Assembly: GCF_900086985.1 (NCBI RefSeq)
Contig: NZ_LT593974.1
Coordinates: 3,596,001 to 3,660,000 of the forward strand
Length of the DNA stretch: 64,000 bases
Direction: 5' to 3'
Source: Halomonas sp. HL-93
Lineage (GTDB): Bacteria > Pseudomonadota > Gammaproteobacteria > Pseudomonadales > Halomonadaceae
Shown: piece by piece, positions 55,575-64,000 of the stretch
How positions within the stretch are numbered: the first letter of the stretch is position 1
Layout of the letters: each line of letters begins with the position of its first letter
Made by a program: the position numbers and the translations under genes
Notes under the pieces: generated by a model
What the model was told of the DNA's origin: nothing
What the model saw: only the letters and a program-made list of their open reading frames with translations
Database searches by the model: none

Positions 55575-55646
55575 TCAGGTCGTAAAAAAGCGGGACGAAG
55601 CCGACAGTAAAAAATCGGTTTCATCCCGCTTGTTGTTCTCTTCCAT
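55575..55646 (-). CDS. Possible carA leader peptide (23 codons)
   Basis: ATG at 55646 to TGA at 55577-55575, read on the minus strand. The peptide begins MEENNKRD and ends SSRFFTT. The ORF runs through the whole hairpin and its T tract at 55584-55631. A U-rich stretch (TTTTTT) also lies in the loop. This is the layout expected for translation-coupled attenuation. The ribosome site is weak, so translation is unproven. Confidence 0.35.
   Translation of the reverse strand: MEENNKRDETDFLLSASSRFFTT
55584..55631 (-). terminator. Terminator/attenuator hairpin upstream of carA
   Basis: 17-bp stem (55615-55631 with 55588-55604) with one G-U pair and one mismatch, followed by six T on the minus strand. 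It lies 92 nt before carA and about 220 nt after dapB. It could end dapB transcripts or attenuate carAB. Confidence 0.75.
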
Positions 55647-55850
55647 GACTGACCGCCATGGCGCAGTAACTAGCTGCCTATTTCGCTAACCTAAGACCAG
55701 TGCAACAAGCGCGGTGCTTTCTCCACAGACATTCGCTGCAGATATTTTGCTACGTAGCGGCAGCCACTCGGCCAAAATTTTTGGAATGTTACAGGAATTT
55801 TAGACCTAAGACTACCCCTTAATGATGGGCTGCTTGAGCATTGCCACCGC
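55632..55850 (-). promoter_or_regulatory. dapB-carA intergenic region
   Basis: No gene apart from the possible leader ORF. AT-rich around 55770-55805. AACAACAA (inverse at 55632-55640) lies at the start of the leader ORF. No clean sigma-70 pair was found by eye. Confidence 0.4.
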
Positions 55851-56714
<864 letters not shown>

Positions 56715-56756
56715 TTATAGCAGACCCGCGGCGGGAATCCGCGCCGTCGGGGTCGA

Positions 56757-57038
56757 CTAGTTTTCCCAGACGATAACCAGCGCTTCATCACCGGCCATCC
56801 GCACCAGATGGCGCTCCACCACGCCTTCCAATTCATCCAGATGGCCTTCTTCAAGCGTCTCGATCGCCACCGTTAATGTTTCGTCACCGGCTCGCATCAG
56901 GCAAGTGCCCGAACTAAATGTAATTTTGGCTTCTTGTTCAGATTGCTCGACCTCAAGCTTATGCGACCAGTGCTTGCACAAGCGATTAATTAAGCGTTCG
57001 CCAGAAGGCGTTGCGATTTCAGCACGGGATAGAGGCAT
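56757..57038 (-). CDS. DUF2218 family protein
   Basis: 93 residues, small soluble protein. RAEIATPSGERLINRLCKHWSHKLEV, TFSSGTCLMRAG and the closing HLVRMAGDEALVIVW match the DUF2218 pattern as I know it. Members often sit beside iron-siderophore genes. Here the siderophore ABC operon starts 288 nt away on the other strand, so a link to iron is possible but not shown. Function unknown. Confidence 0.75.
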   Translation of the reverse strand: MPLSRAEIATPSGERLINRLCKHWSHKLEVEQSEQEAKITFSSGTCLMRAGDETLTVAIETLEEGHLDELEGVVERHLVRMAGDEALVIVWEN

Positions 57039-57220
57039 GCCGCTTTCTCCATAGAAGTAGCGAGTGAGTACCTACCAGCCTAATGCGCACTGGGATAAGA
57101 GCCAAGCAACGAATGGGCTTTCAGTGCAACAGCGTGTTCACGGGCATGCTTATACACAACGAGCCCCACCTTGAGAGACATATCGACAGACCCAGGCGTT
57201 TAAGCAATAATGGCGCCCTT

Positions 57221-57239
57221 GAGAATGCGAATTATACGC
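57221..57239 (+). promoter_or_regulatory. Candidate Fur box before the siderophore ABC operon
   Basis: GAGAATGCGAATTATACGC matches the 19-base Fur consensus at 12 positions by my count, 88 bases before the ATG and between the divergent DUF2218 and ABC genes. Weak; suggestive because of its position. Confidence 0.3.
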
Positions 57240-57326
57240 ACAACGTGGTTTATTACTGGCCATCCGCCAGGCTGGCGCTTTTACCCACTCCACTCACTTG
57301 TTACTTATCCGGTTATGAAGGTAATT

Positions 57327-58454
57327 ATGGCTGCCCACTTTTCCAAACTGTTGCTGGGCGCGGTCTCCGTTTTGAGCTGCGCCGCCGCTGTCGCCGACGA
57401 CATCACCGTGACCGACGTCGCTGGCCGCGACGTTACCCTGGACGCCCCAGCGGAACGGGTCATTTTAGGCGAGGGCAGGCAGATTTATCTGCTGGGGTTA
57501 TTAGAGCCGGAAGATCCCTTTGCCCATGTAGTGGGCTGGCGGGAGGACTTTTCCCAGGCGGACCCCGATAACTATGCGCGCTACGCCGAACGCTTTCCGG
57601 AAATCGACGACCTGCCCACCTTCGGCGGGTTCAAGGACGGCACCTTCGATGTCGAGCAGGCGGCTTCTCTCACGCCCGATGTCGTGCTGATGAATATCGA
57701 GGCCAAAGCCGCCACCGAAGACGCCGGCTACGACGACAAGCTGGCCGAGTTGGACATTCCCATTGTCTACGTGGATTTTCGTGAGGATCCCATCGAAAAC
57801 ACCATTCCCTCGATGCGCATCATTGGCGAGCTGATGGGCGATGAAGCCGCCGCCGAGGACTTTATCGCGTTTGCGGAAGAGCAGATGGCACGGGTAACCG
57901 ATGTTATTGCTAAAGCCGACCCCGAGCGCCCCAGTGTGTTTATCGACCGGGCGGGCGGCTACTCCGACGAGTGCTGCATGAGCTTCGGCCCGGCCAATTT
58001 CGGCGAATATGTCACCCTGGCGGGCGGCAGCAACATTGCCGCGGACATTATCCCCGACAGTTTTGGCAACCTGAATCCTGAACAGATCATTGCCGCTGAT
58101 CCGGAGCACATGGTGGTAACCGGCGGCAACTGGGATGCCTACGTGCCAGGCGGCGACTGGGTGGGCATGGGCCCAGGGGCAGACATGGATAAAGCCCGTG
58201 AAAAGCTCGACGCCCTCACTGAACGCACGGCCATGACCGGCATACACGCGGTCGAGGTGGATAATGTCCACGCTATCTGGCACCAGTTCTACAATAGTCC
58301 CTATTACTTCGTGGCGGTTCAGCAGTTAGCCAAATGGCTACATCCGCAGTTGTTTGAAGACCTGGAACCGGAAGCCACTATGCGTGAGCTGCACGACCGC
58401 TTTTTACCCATCGACTACGAACCCGGTTACTGGGTGTCATTAAATGACGAGTGA
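57327..58454 (+). CDS. ABC transporter substrate-binding protein, Fe3+-siderophore type
   Basis: Periplasmic binding protein of the FecB/TroA-like group, 375 residues. The start at 57327 has AAGGT nearby and yields a signal peptide (KLLLGAVSVLSCAAAVADD, cut near residue 21-22). The mature part has ITVTDVAGRDVTL, the two-lobe helix backbone and HQFYNSPYYFVAVQQLAKWLHP near the end. An ECC pair lies near residue 215. Ligand is probably a ferric siderophore. It overlaps the permease gene by 11 nt. Confidence 0.85.
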   Translation: MAAHFSKLLLGAVSVLSCAAAVADDITVTDVAGRDVTLDAPAERVILGEGRQIYLLGLLEPEDPFAHVVGWREDFSQADPDNYARYAERFPEIDDLPTFGGFKDGTFDVEQAASLTPDVVLMNIEAKAATEDAGYDDKLAELDIPIVYVDFREDPIENTIPSMRIIGELMGDEAAAEDFIAFAEEQMARVTDVIAKADPERPSVFIDRAGGYSDECCMSFGPANFGEYVTLAGGSNIAADIIPDSFGNLNPEQIIAADPEHMVVTGGNWDAYVPGGDWVGMGPGADMDKAREKLDALTERTAMTGIHAVEVDNVHAIWHQFYNSPYYFVAVQQLAKWLHPQLFEDLEPEATMRELHDRFLPIDYEPGYWVSLNDE

Positions 58455-59514
58455 AACCATGACGGCAGCGCCCGCCCCACAGGGGCGCGCTTTCTATCGT
58501 AGCCAAGTGTTTCGTCGCCAGATGATTCTGGCAGCGCTGGTGGTCGCACTATTTTTCAGTCTATGCGTTGACCTAGCCCTTGGCCCGGCACGCTACAGCC
58601 TGGGCGAAGTCGTTACCGCCTTGTTCACCCCAGATAACGTCAGCCAGCAGGCACGCGTCATTCTCTGGGAGATACGCATGCCGGTGGCCCTGATGGCACT
58701 GGTTGTGGGCGCCAGTCTCTCGGTGGCCGGAGCTCAGATGCAAACCATCCTGAGCAACCCGCTGGCCAGCCCGTTTACCCTGGGAATTTCGGCTGGAGCA
58801 AGTTTTGGTGCAGCGTTAGGGCTCGCTTTTGGTGTCGCGCTGGTGCCTGCCGCCATTGAGTTTGTGGTGCCCATCAACGCCTTCATAATGGCCATGTTCA
58901 CAGCGTTCTTAATTCATGCCTTAAGCCTTAAGCGCGGTGTGACGGTAGAAACCATTGTGCTACTGGGCATCGCCATGGTGTTCATCTTCAACTCGCTGAT
59001 GTCGCTGATTCAGTTCTTTGCCAGCCAAGAGGCCGTGTCCGCGGTAGTGTTTTGGACCATGGGCAGCCTGACCAAAGCGACCTGGCCGAAATTCTGGATC
59101 GCGCTGAGCGTATTGGCCATGGTGATACCACTGCTTGCGCGTCACGGCTGGGCGCTCACCGCCATGCGACTGGGCGACGCCAAAGCCGAAAGCATGGGCG
59201 TGAATCCGCGCTCGCTGCGCCTGGAAGTGCTGGTACTGGTATCGTTGCTTGCGGCTATTGCCGTCGCGTTTGTCGGCACCATCGGGTTTATTGGCTTGGT
59301 GGGGCCGCATATTGCGCGCCTTATGCTCGGCGAGGACCAGCGCTTCTTCTTGCCAGGCTCAGCGCTGTGTGGCGCACTGATTCTGTCGGTTGGCTCGGTG
59401 ATTTCCAAAATCATTATTCCGGGCACCATTATTCCCATTGGCATCATTACGTCTCTCGTTGGGATTCCCTTCTTTCTGTTTCTCGTGCTTAACCACAAGA
59501 AGGCATCATGGTAA
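58444..59514 (+). CDS. FecCD-family ABC transporter permease
   Basis: Iron-siderophore type importer permease, 356 residues, about 10 transmembrane helices. SLSVAGAQMQTILSNPLASPFTLGISAGASFGAAL, MGSL, and GFIGLVGPHIARLMLGEDQRFFLPGSALCGAL (ATPase-coupling loop) are diagnostic. Only one permease gene is present, so it presumably acts as a homodimer. It overlaps the binding-protein gene by 11 nt and the ATPase gene by 7 nt, making a tight three-gene operon. Confidence 0.9.
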   Translation: MTSETMTAAPAPQGRAFYRSQVFRRQMILAALVVALFFSLCVDLALGPARYSLGEVVTALFTPDNVSQQARVILWEIRMPVALMALVVGASLSVAGAQMQTILSNPLASPFTLGISAGASFGAALGLAFGVALVPAAIEFVVPINAFIMAMFTAFLIHALSLKRGVTVETIVLLGIAMVFIFNSLMSLIQFFASQEAVSAVVFWTMGSLTKATWPKFWIALSVLAMVIPLLARHGWALTAMRLGDAKAESMGVNPRSLRLEVLVLVSLLAAIAVAFVGTIGFIGLVGPHIARLMLGEDQRFFLPGSALCGALILSVGSVISKIIIPGTIIPIGIITSLVGIPFFLFLVLNHKKASW

Positions 59515-60257
59515 CCCTACAGCTGAATCGCGTTTCCGCCCGCTACGGGCGGCGTTCCATTATCCAAGACATCACCACCCCGCGCTTTCAGGGTGGGCAA
59601 GTGGTGGCCCTGCTTGGCCCTAATGCCGCAGGCAAATCCACCTTATTTCGCCGCATCCTGGGTCTATTAAAAGGTGAAGGCGAGGTGGTCATCAGCGGTA
59701 CAAGCGCCGAGCGCCCCGTGGCCTACATGCCCCAAGACACAGGGGCGAAAGCAGTGCTAACGGTATATGAATCAGTGCTGTTGGCGCGCATGCAAGGGCG
59801 CAGCCTAAAAGTCCAGGGCGAAGATTTAGCACAGGTTGACCGTGCATTAGATGAGCTGAATATCGCCACATTGGGCGAACGCGATATTGGCGACCTTAGC
59901 GGCGGGCAGCGCCAACTGGTCAGCGCCGCCCAAGCGTTGGTGCAGGAGCCCGAGATTCTGATGCTGGACGAGCCCACCTCAGCGCTCGACCTGAATCGCC
60001 AAATTAGCCTGCTGAGCGTACTGCGGCGGCTAGCCGACGAGCGGCAAATGCTCATCCTGGTAGCACTGCATGACCTGGGGCATGCGCTGCGCTTTACCGA
60101 TGCATCCATGGTGCTTGAACACGGTCGTCTAATTGCCTGCGGTCCCACGGCGGACGTGATTACGCCTGCACTGCTGCAGTCCGTTTACCGAGTAAACGCG
60201 CGCATTGAGCCCTGCTCAAAAGGCAGCCCGCAGCTTATCGTCGAAGAAGCCATCTAA
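59508..60257 (+). CDS. ABC transporter ATP-binding protein, Fe3+-siderophore type
   Basis: Cytoplasmic ATPase of the FepC/FecE group, 249 residues. Walker A GPNAAGKST near 39-47, Q loop MPQDTG, signature LSGGQRQ, Walker B ILMLDEPTSALD and switch His in ALHDLGHAL. The last 23 bases overlap the end of the convergent EamA gene. Confidence 0.93.
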   Translation: MVTLQLNRVSARYGRRSIIQDITTPRFQGGQVVALLGPNAAGKSTLFRRILGLLKGEGEVVISGTSAERPVAYMPQDTGAKAVLTVYESVLLARMQGRSLKVQGEDLAQVDRALDELNIATLGERDIGDLSGGQRQLVSAAQALVQEPEILMLDEPTSALDLNRQISLLSVLRRLADERQMLILVALHDLGHALRFTDASMVLEHGRLIACGPTADVITPALLQSVYRVNARIEPCSKGSPQLIVEEAI

Positions 60258-61134
60258 ACCGCCTTCCTTCCATGGCGGCGAGTGCCACGCCGCTTAACAT
60301 CAGCGGCAGTGCAAGTAGGAAACCACTAGAGACAGGTATTCCGAACAACACCCAATCCGCCAATACCGGCCAAACCAATGCTATATACTCAAATGGCGCC
60401 AAGCGCGATGCTTCCGCATTGCGCAACGCCAGCGTCATCGCGATATGCGCCGCGCCGCCAAACAGGCCTGACAACACCAGCAACCCAAACTCTTCTGGGC
60501 TAAGCGCCGCCCAGCCCATCGGTAGCGTTGCCAGGCCTGCCAGCGACGACACCAGTATAAAATAGAAGGCGATAGCACCTGCCGTTTCCGTACGTGAAAT
60601 CCGCCGCACGGTAAGCAGCGCCCCTGCCGTTAACAACGCGCTAAGCGCCCCTAACGCATAGCCCGGCAATTGCCCACCCGCCTCGTCCGCTTCCAACCCA
60701 GGCAGCACTAATACCGCCATACCTAAGAGCGCAAACACAATGGCACCGGCACGATGGAGCGAAAACCGCTCGCCCAATAGCAAAACCCCACCAACGGCCA
60801 TGAACACCGGCGTTAACTGGGCGAGCAACGTAGCCTCGGCAACCGGCAATAGCGCGACCGCCCCAAAGGACGCGAACATCGCCGCCGCCCCCAAGCCAGA
60901 GCGCAACGCATGCCCCAGCGGGCGACGCGTTGCCAGCCCGCGAGGAAACTCCCGGCGCAGGGCAAGAAATACCACTATGGGCAACAGCGCAAACAGCGAG
61001 CGGAAAAATACCGACTGGCCCACCGGCACAACGTCACTGACCGCCTTGATGCTCACCAACATGCCGGTAAATAGCACACCAGAGAGAATCCTAAGCAAAA
61101 TACCTTTAGTGGGCCTCTCCTGGAGGTTATCCAT
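60235..61134 (-). CDS. EamA/DMT-family transporter
   Basis: 299 residues with about 10 transmembrane helices forming two EamA repeats (about 15-145 and 160-290). VGQSVFFRSLFALLPI, EATLLAQLTPVFMAVGGVLLLGERFS and the second-repeat APFEYIALVWPVLADWVLFG follow the RhaT/PecM-like pattern. Substrate unknown. The start at 61134 (MDNLQERP) is favoured, with GGGAG 11 nt upstream. Confidence 0.85.
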   Translation of the reverse strand: MDNLQERPTKGILLRILSGVLFTGMLVSIKAVSDVVPVGQSVFFRSLFALLPIVVFLALRREFPRGLATRRPLGHALRSGLGAAAMFASFGAVALLPVAEATLLAQLTPVFMAVGGVLLLGERFSLHRAGAIVFALLGMAVLVLPGLEADEAGGQLPGYALGALSALLTAGALLTVRRISRTETAGAIAFYFILVSSLAGLATLPMGWAALSPEEFGLLVLSGLFGGAAHIAMTLALRNAEASRLAPFEYIALVWPVLADWVLFGIPVSSGFLLALPLMLSGVALAAMEGRRFRWLLRR

Positions 61135-61158
61135 CGTGTACAGCACTCCCTAAACAGC

Positions 61159-61187
61159 AAAAACCCCCGGGCGAACCGAGGGTTTTT
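61159..61187 (-). terminator. Terminator after dnaJ
   Basis: AAAAACCC...GGGTTTTT arms with a GC-rich, UUCG-containing tip, followed by T5 on the minus strand, 37 bases past dnaJ. Confidence 0.75.
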
Positions 61188-61223
61188 GAACCAAGCACCT
61201 AGCTGATTAGCATCATCTCAAAA

Positions 61224-62375
61224 TTACGGCTTCATCTCTTCAAAAAACTTCTTCACGCTATCGAAAAAGCCGGTTTTCTTCGGCGAATGGCTATGGCTGT
61301 TGGTGCCGTCCAAGCTCTTTTGTAGCTGACGCAGCAGGTCTTGCTGCTCGTCATTGAGATTGACCGGGGTTTCCACCACCACTTTGCATAGCAGATCGCC
61401 AGGAGCACCGCCACGCACGGGCTTCACGCCTTTACCGCGCAGACGGAATAGCTTGCCGGTTTGGGTTTCCGGCGGAATTTTCAGCTTCACGCGCCCGTCG
61501 AGCGTCGGCACTTCCAGCTCCCCGCCAAGGGCGGCATCAACAAAGTTGATCGGCACATCACACTGCAGGTGCTTACCGTCACGCTGGAAGATATGGTGCG
61601 GCTTGATGGCTACCTGGACATACAAATCGCCCGGAGGGCCGCCGTTGACGCCGCTTTCGCCTTCCGCATTCAAACGGATGCGGTCGCCGGTGTCCACGCC
61701 TGGGGGAATCTTCACCGACAGCGTCCGGGTCTCGCGCACGCGACCTTCGCCGTTACATTTATGGCACGGCACTTTGATGTGTTGGCCAGAGCCATGACAG
61801 GTCGGGCAGGTTTGCTGAACGGCGAAGAAACCTTGCTGCATACGCACTTGGCCGTGGCCATGGCACGTTGGACAGGTATCTTTGCTTGAACCTGGTTCAG
61901 CACCGCCGCCATCGCAGCGATCGCATTCAATATGCCGCGGTACGCGGATATCGACCGTGGTACCGGCCACTGCGTTTTCCAGGTCCAGCTCAAGGTTATA
62001 GCGCAGATCAGAGCCCCGTGCAGGCGCATTGGGGCCGCGCCGACGTCCACCGCCGCCACCGAAAATATCGCCAAACACATCGCCAAAGATGTCGCTGAAA
62101 TCGCCAGCGCCACCGCCGCCAAAACCTCCGCCACCAAAGCCGCCTTGGCCGTCAACCCCGGCATGGCCAAACTGATCGTAAGCGGCACGTTTTTCGCTGT
62201 CGGTTAAGACTTCGTAGGCTTCCGATACCTCACGGAATTTCTCCGCAGCGGTGTCATCATCCGGGTTACGGTCGGGGTGATACTTTTGCGCCAGGCGACG
62301 GTAGGCCTTCTTGATCTCTTTCTGATCAGCCCCTTTTTCGACACCCAGGACTTCATAATAATCGCGTTGGGACAT
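61224..62375 (-). CDS. dnaJ: Chaperone protein DnaJ
   Basis: Hsp40 co-chaperone stimulating DnaK ATPase, 383 residues. J domain with HPD in YHPDRNPDD (residues 33-35 region), Gly/Phe-rich segment (about 75-115), four CxxCxGxG zinc repeats (about 145-215; [32 protein letters not shown]) and the C-terminal substrate domains. It lies 125 nt after dnaK. Confidence 0.97.
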   Translation of the reverse strand: MSQRDYYEVLGVEKGADQKEIKKAYRRLAQKYHPDRNPDDDTAAEKFREVSEAYEVLTDSEKRAAYDQFGHAGVDGQGGFGGGGFGGGGAGDFSDIFGDVFGDIFGGGGGRRRGPNAPARGSDLRYNLELDLENAVAGTTVDIRVPRHIECDRCDGGGAEPGSSKDTCPTCHGHGQVRMQQGFFAVQQTCPTCHGSGQHIKVPCHKCNGEGRVRETRTLSVKIPPGVDTGDRIRLNAEGESGVNGGPPGDLYVQVAIKPHHIFQRDGKHLQCDVPINFVDAALGGELEVPTLDGRVKLKIPPETQTGKLFRLRGKGVKPVRGGAPGDLLCKVVVETPVNLNDEQQDLLRQLQKSLDGTNSHSHSPKKTGFFDSVKKFFEEMKP

Positions 62376-62500
62376 GGGTCCTACGCCTCCTGGTTAGCTA
62401 CGCATTCAACTGCACATTTAACTTCGAGCGTCTCGGCCGCGGAAACAGCAACGCGGGAGGTTGCCTCCCGCGTCACCGCTTTCCTTGGCAGAAAGAGGGG

Positions 62501-64000
62501 TTACTGTTTCTTTTGCTCGTCGTTGACTTCTTCGTACTCAGCGTCAACCACGTCTTCTTCAGGCTTCGATTTGCCTTGGTCGACGCCCTCTTCACCCGGC
62601 TGCTCAGCGCCTTCTGCCTGCTCGGCGTACATCTTTTGTGCCAGCTTGCCTGACGCCTCGGTGAGCGCGTCGAGTTTTTGCTGAATCAGCTCTTGGTCGT
62701 CGCCTTTAGTGGCTTCTTCCAACTCGGTGATAGCGGTTTCGATGGCTTGTTTCTCGTCATCGGTCGCTTTGTCACCGGCTTCTTCCAGCGTTTTACGCGT
62801 AGCGTGAATCATGCCGTCTGCTTGGTTACGCAATTGCACCAGCGCTTCAAACTTTTTATCTTCGTCCGCGTGGGCTTCGGCATCGCGTACCATTTGATCG
62901 ATTTCTTCATCGGTCAAACCGCTAGACGCCTTGATAACAATCGACTGCTCTTTGCCGGTTGCCTTATCTTTGGCTGATACGTTCAGAATACCGTTGGCAT
63001 CCAGATCGAAAGCCACTTCGATTTGCGGCACACCGCGCGGCGCGGGCGGAATATCGGCAAGATCGAAGCGACCCAGCGACTTGTTCTGCGATACTTGCTT
63101 ACGCTCGCCTTGCACGGCATGGATGGTCACCGCCGTCTGGTTGTCATCCGCCGTGGAGAAGGTTTGCGTCTTCTTGGTCGGAATAGTGGTGTTTTTCTCG
63201 ATCAGCGGTGTCATTACACCCCCCAGGGTTTCGATACCCAAGGTTAACGGGGTAACGTCGAGCAGCAGTACATCTTTAACGTCGCCGCCCAGAACGCCGC
63301 CCTGAATCGCAGCACCCACGGCCACCGCTTCGTCAGGGTTAACGTCTTTACGTGCTTCTTTACCGAAGAACTCAGCGGCTTTCTGCTGGACCAGCGGCAT
63401 GCGCGTCTGGCCACCGACCAGGATCACGTCGTCAATTTCTGATGCCGACAGGCCAGCATCTTTCAGGGCAACCTTGCACGGCTCCATTGAGCGCTGTACC
63501 AGGTCATCTACCAGCGATTCCAGCTTGGCACGGGTCACCTTCACGTTAAGGTGCTTCGGCCCTGTGTTGTCCGCCGTGATGTACGGCAGGTTGACGTCGG
63601 TTTGCTGGGCGCTGGAAAGCTCGATTTTGGCTTTCTCGGCAGCTTCTTTCAGGCGCTGCATGGCCAGATTGTCACCGGATAGGTCAATACCGCTGTCCGA
63701 CTTGAACTGGTCAACCAGATAGTTAATCAACGCCAGGTCAAAGTCTTCGCCGCCCAGGAAAGTGTCGCCATTGGTTGCCAGCACTTCAAACTGGGTTTCG
63801 CCGTCAACATCGGCGACTTCGATGATCGAAATATCGAAGGTACCGCCGCCCAGGTCGTAGACCGCGATGGTTTTATCGCCGCGAGACTTGTCCATACCGT
63901 AGGCGAGCGCTGCTGCGGTCGGCTCGTTGATGATGCGCTTAACATCCAAACCAGCGATGCGACCCGCATCCTTGGTAGCCTGACGCTGGCTGTCGTTGAA
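62501..64000 (-). CDS. dnaK: Chaperone protein DnaK (5' end outside window)
   Basis: Hsp70 chaperone. 499 residues are visible, from [18 protein letters not shown] to the acidic C-terminus [14 protein letters not shown]. About 140 N-terminal residues lie beyond the right edge. [38 protein letters not shown] and [16 protein letters not shown] (interdomain linker) are diagnostic. A hairpin CGCGGGAGG / CCTCCCGCG follows at about 62452-62471, before dnaJ. Confidence 0.98.
   Translation of the reverse strand, partial: FNDSQRQATKDAGRIAGLDVKRIINEPTAAALAYGMDKSRGDKTIAVYDLGGGTFDISIIEVADVDGETQFEVLATNGDTFLGGEDFDLALINYLVDQFKSDSGIDLSGDNLAMQRLKEAAEKAKIELSSAQQTDVNLPYITADNTGPKHLNVKVTRAKLESLVDDLVQRSMEPCKVALKDAGLSASEIDDVILVGGQTRMPLVQQKAAEFFGKEARKDVNPDEAVAVGAAIQGGVLGGDVKDVLLLDVTPLTLGIETLGGVMTPLIEKNTTIPTKKTQTFSTADDNQTAVTIHAVQGERKQVSQNKSLGRFDLADIPPAPRGVPQIEVAFDLDANGILNVSAKDKATGKEQSIVIKASSGLTDEEIDQMVRDAEAHADEDKKFEALVQLRNQADGMIHATRKTLEEAGDKATDDEKQAIETAITELEEATKGDDQELIQQKLDALTEASGKLAQKMYAEQAEGAEQPGEEGVDQGKSKPEEDVVDAEYEEVNDEQKKQ

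Noticed and set aside
62452..62471. Terminator between dnaK and dnaJ
   Set aside because: The stem is perfect but no T run follows on the minus strand. It is more likely a stability element, with dnaJ co-transcribed.

Overview
The window is a stretch of chromosome from a halophilic gammaproteobacterium, most likely a member of the Halomonadaceae (Halomonas or a close relative). This rests on family-level resemblance of the proteins, on gene order shared with Pseudomonas, and on an acidic exported protein. The complete 16S gene at 9028-10560 would settle the genus. Nearly all of it is core genome. I see no prophage, transposase, CRISPR array or pseudogene. Two genes are cut by the window edges: fba (left) and dnaK (right).

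Layout. 1-4912: 3' part of fba, an acidic exported protein, a HAD phosphatase, a SUI1/YciH protein, a membrane NERD-like protein and a dGTPase-like hydrolase. 5002-10842: a complete rrn operon on the minus strand (16S, tRNA-Ile, tRNA-Ala, 23S, 5S) with promoter, boxA elements, processing stems and terminator. Its 23S gene is about 190 nt longer than usual because two helices (H25 and H45) carry intervening sequences. 11015-20556: tyrS, anmK, pilT, yggS, proC, yggT, metX-metW, sfsA and an aminotransferase. 20743-31629: dksA, gluQ, a small membrane protein, cbrA, cbrB, a probable CrcZ-type regulatory RNA, pcnB, folK and panBCD, in the order familiar from Pseudomonas. 31811-34232: thiolase and an MFS exporter. 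34312-51044: the translation/transcription block pnp, rpsO, truB, rbfA, infB, nusA, rimP, tRNA-fMet, tRNA-Leu, secG, tpiA, glmM, folP, ftsH, rlmE, yhbY and greA. 51041-56657: carB, carA, dapB. 56757-61134: DUF2218 protein, an iron-siderophore ABC transporter and an EamA exporter. 61224-64000: dnaJ and dnaK.

The most interesting system is at 22160-27345. A sensor kinase with a transporter-like membrane domain (CbrA) is translationally coupled to a small membrane protein and to a sigma-54 activator (CbrB). Directly downstream lies an 833-base gene-free stretch with a perfect GG-N10-GC sigma-54 promoter. It is followed by about 470 bases holding four exact copies of AACAAAAACAA plus related A-rich motifs, some in hairpin loops, and ending in a strong hairpin. 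This is the architecture of the Pseudomonas CbrAB-CrcZ carbon-catabolite-repression circuit, in which the RNA titrates Hfq/Crc. Other observations are a leader ORF running through a terminator hairpin upstream of carA, an initiator tRNA with a U1-U72 mismatch, and heptad repeats in the rrn spacer.
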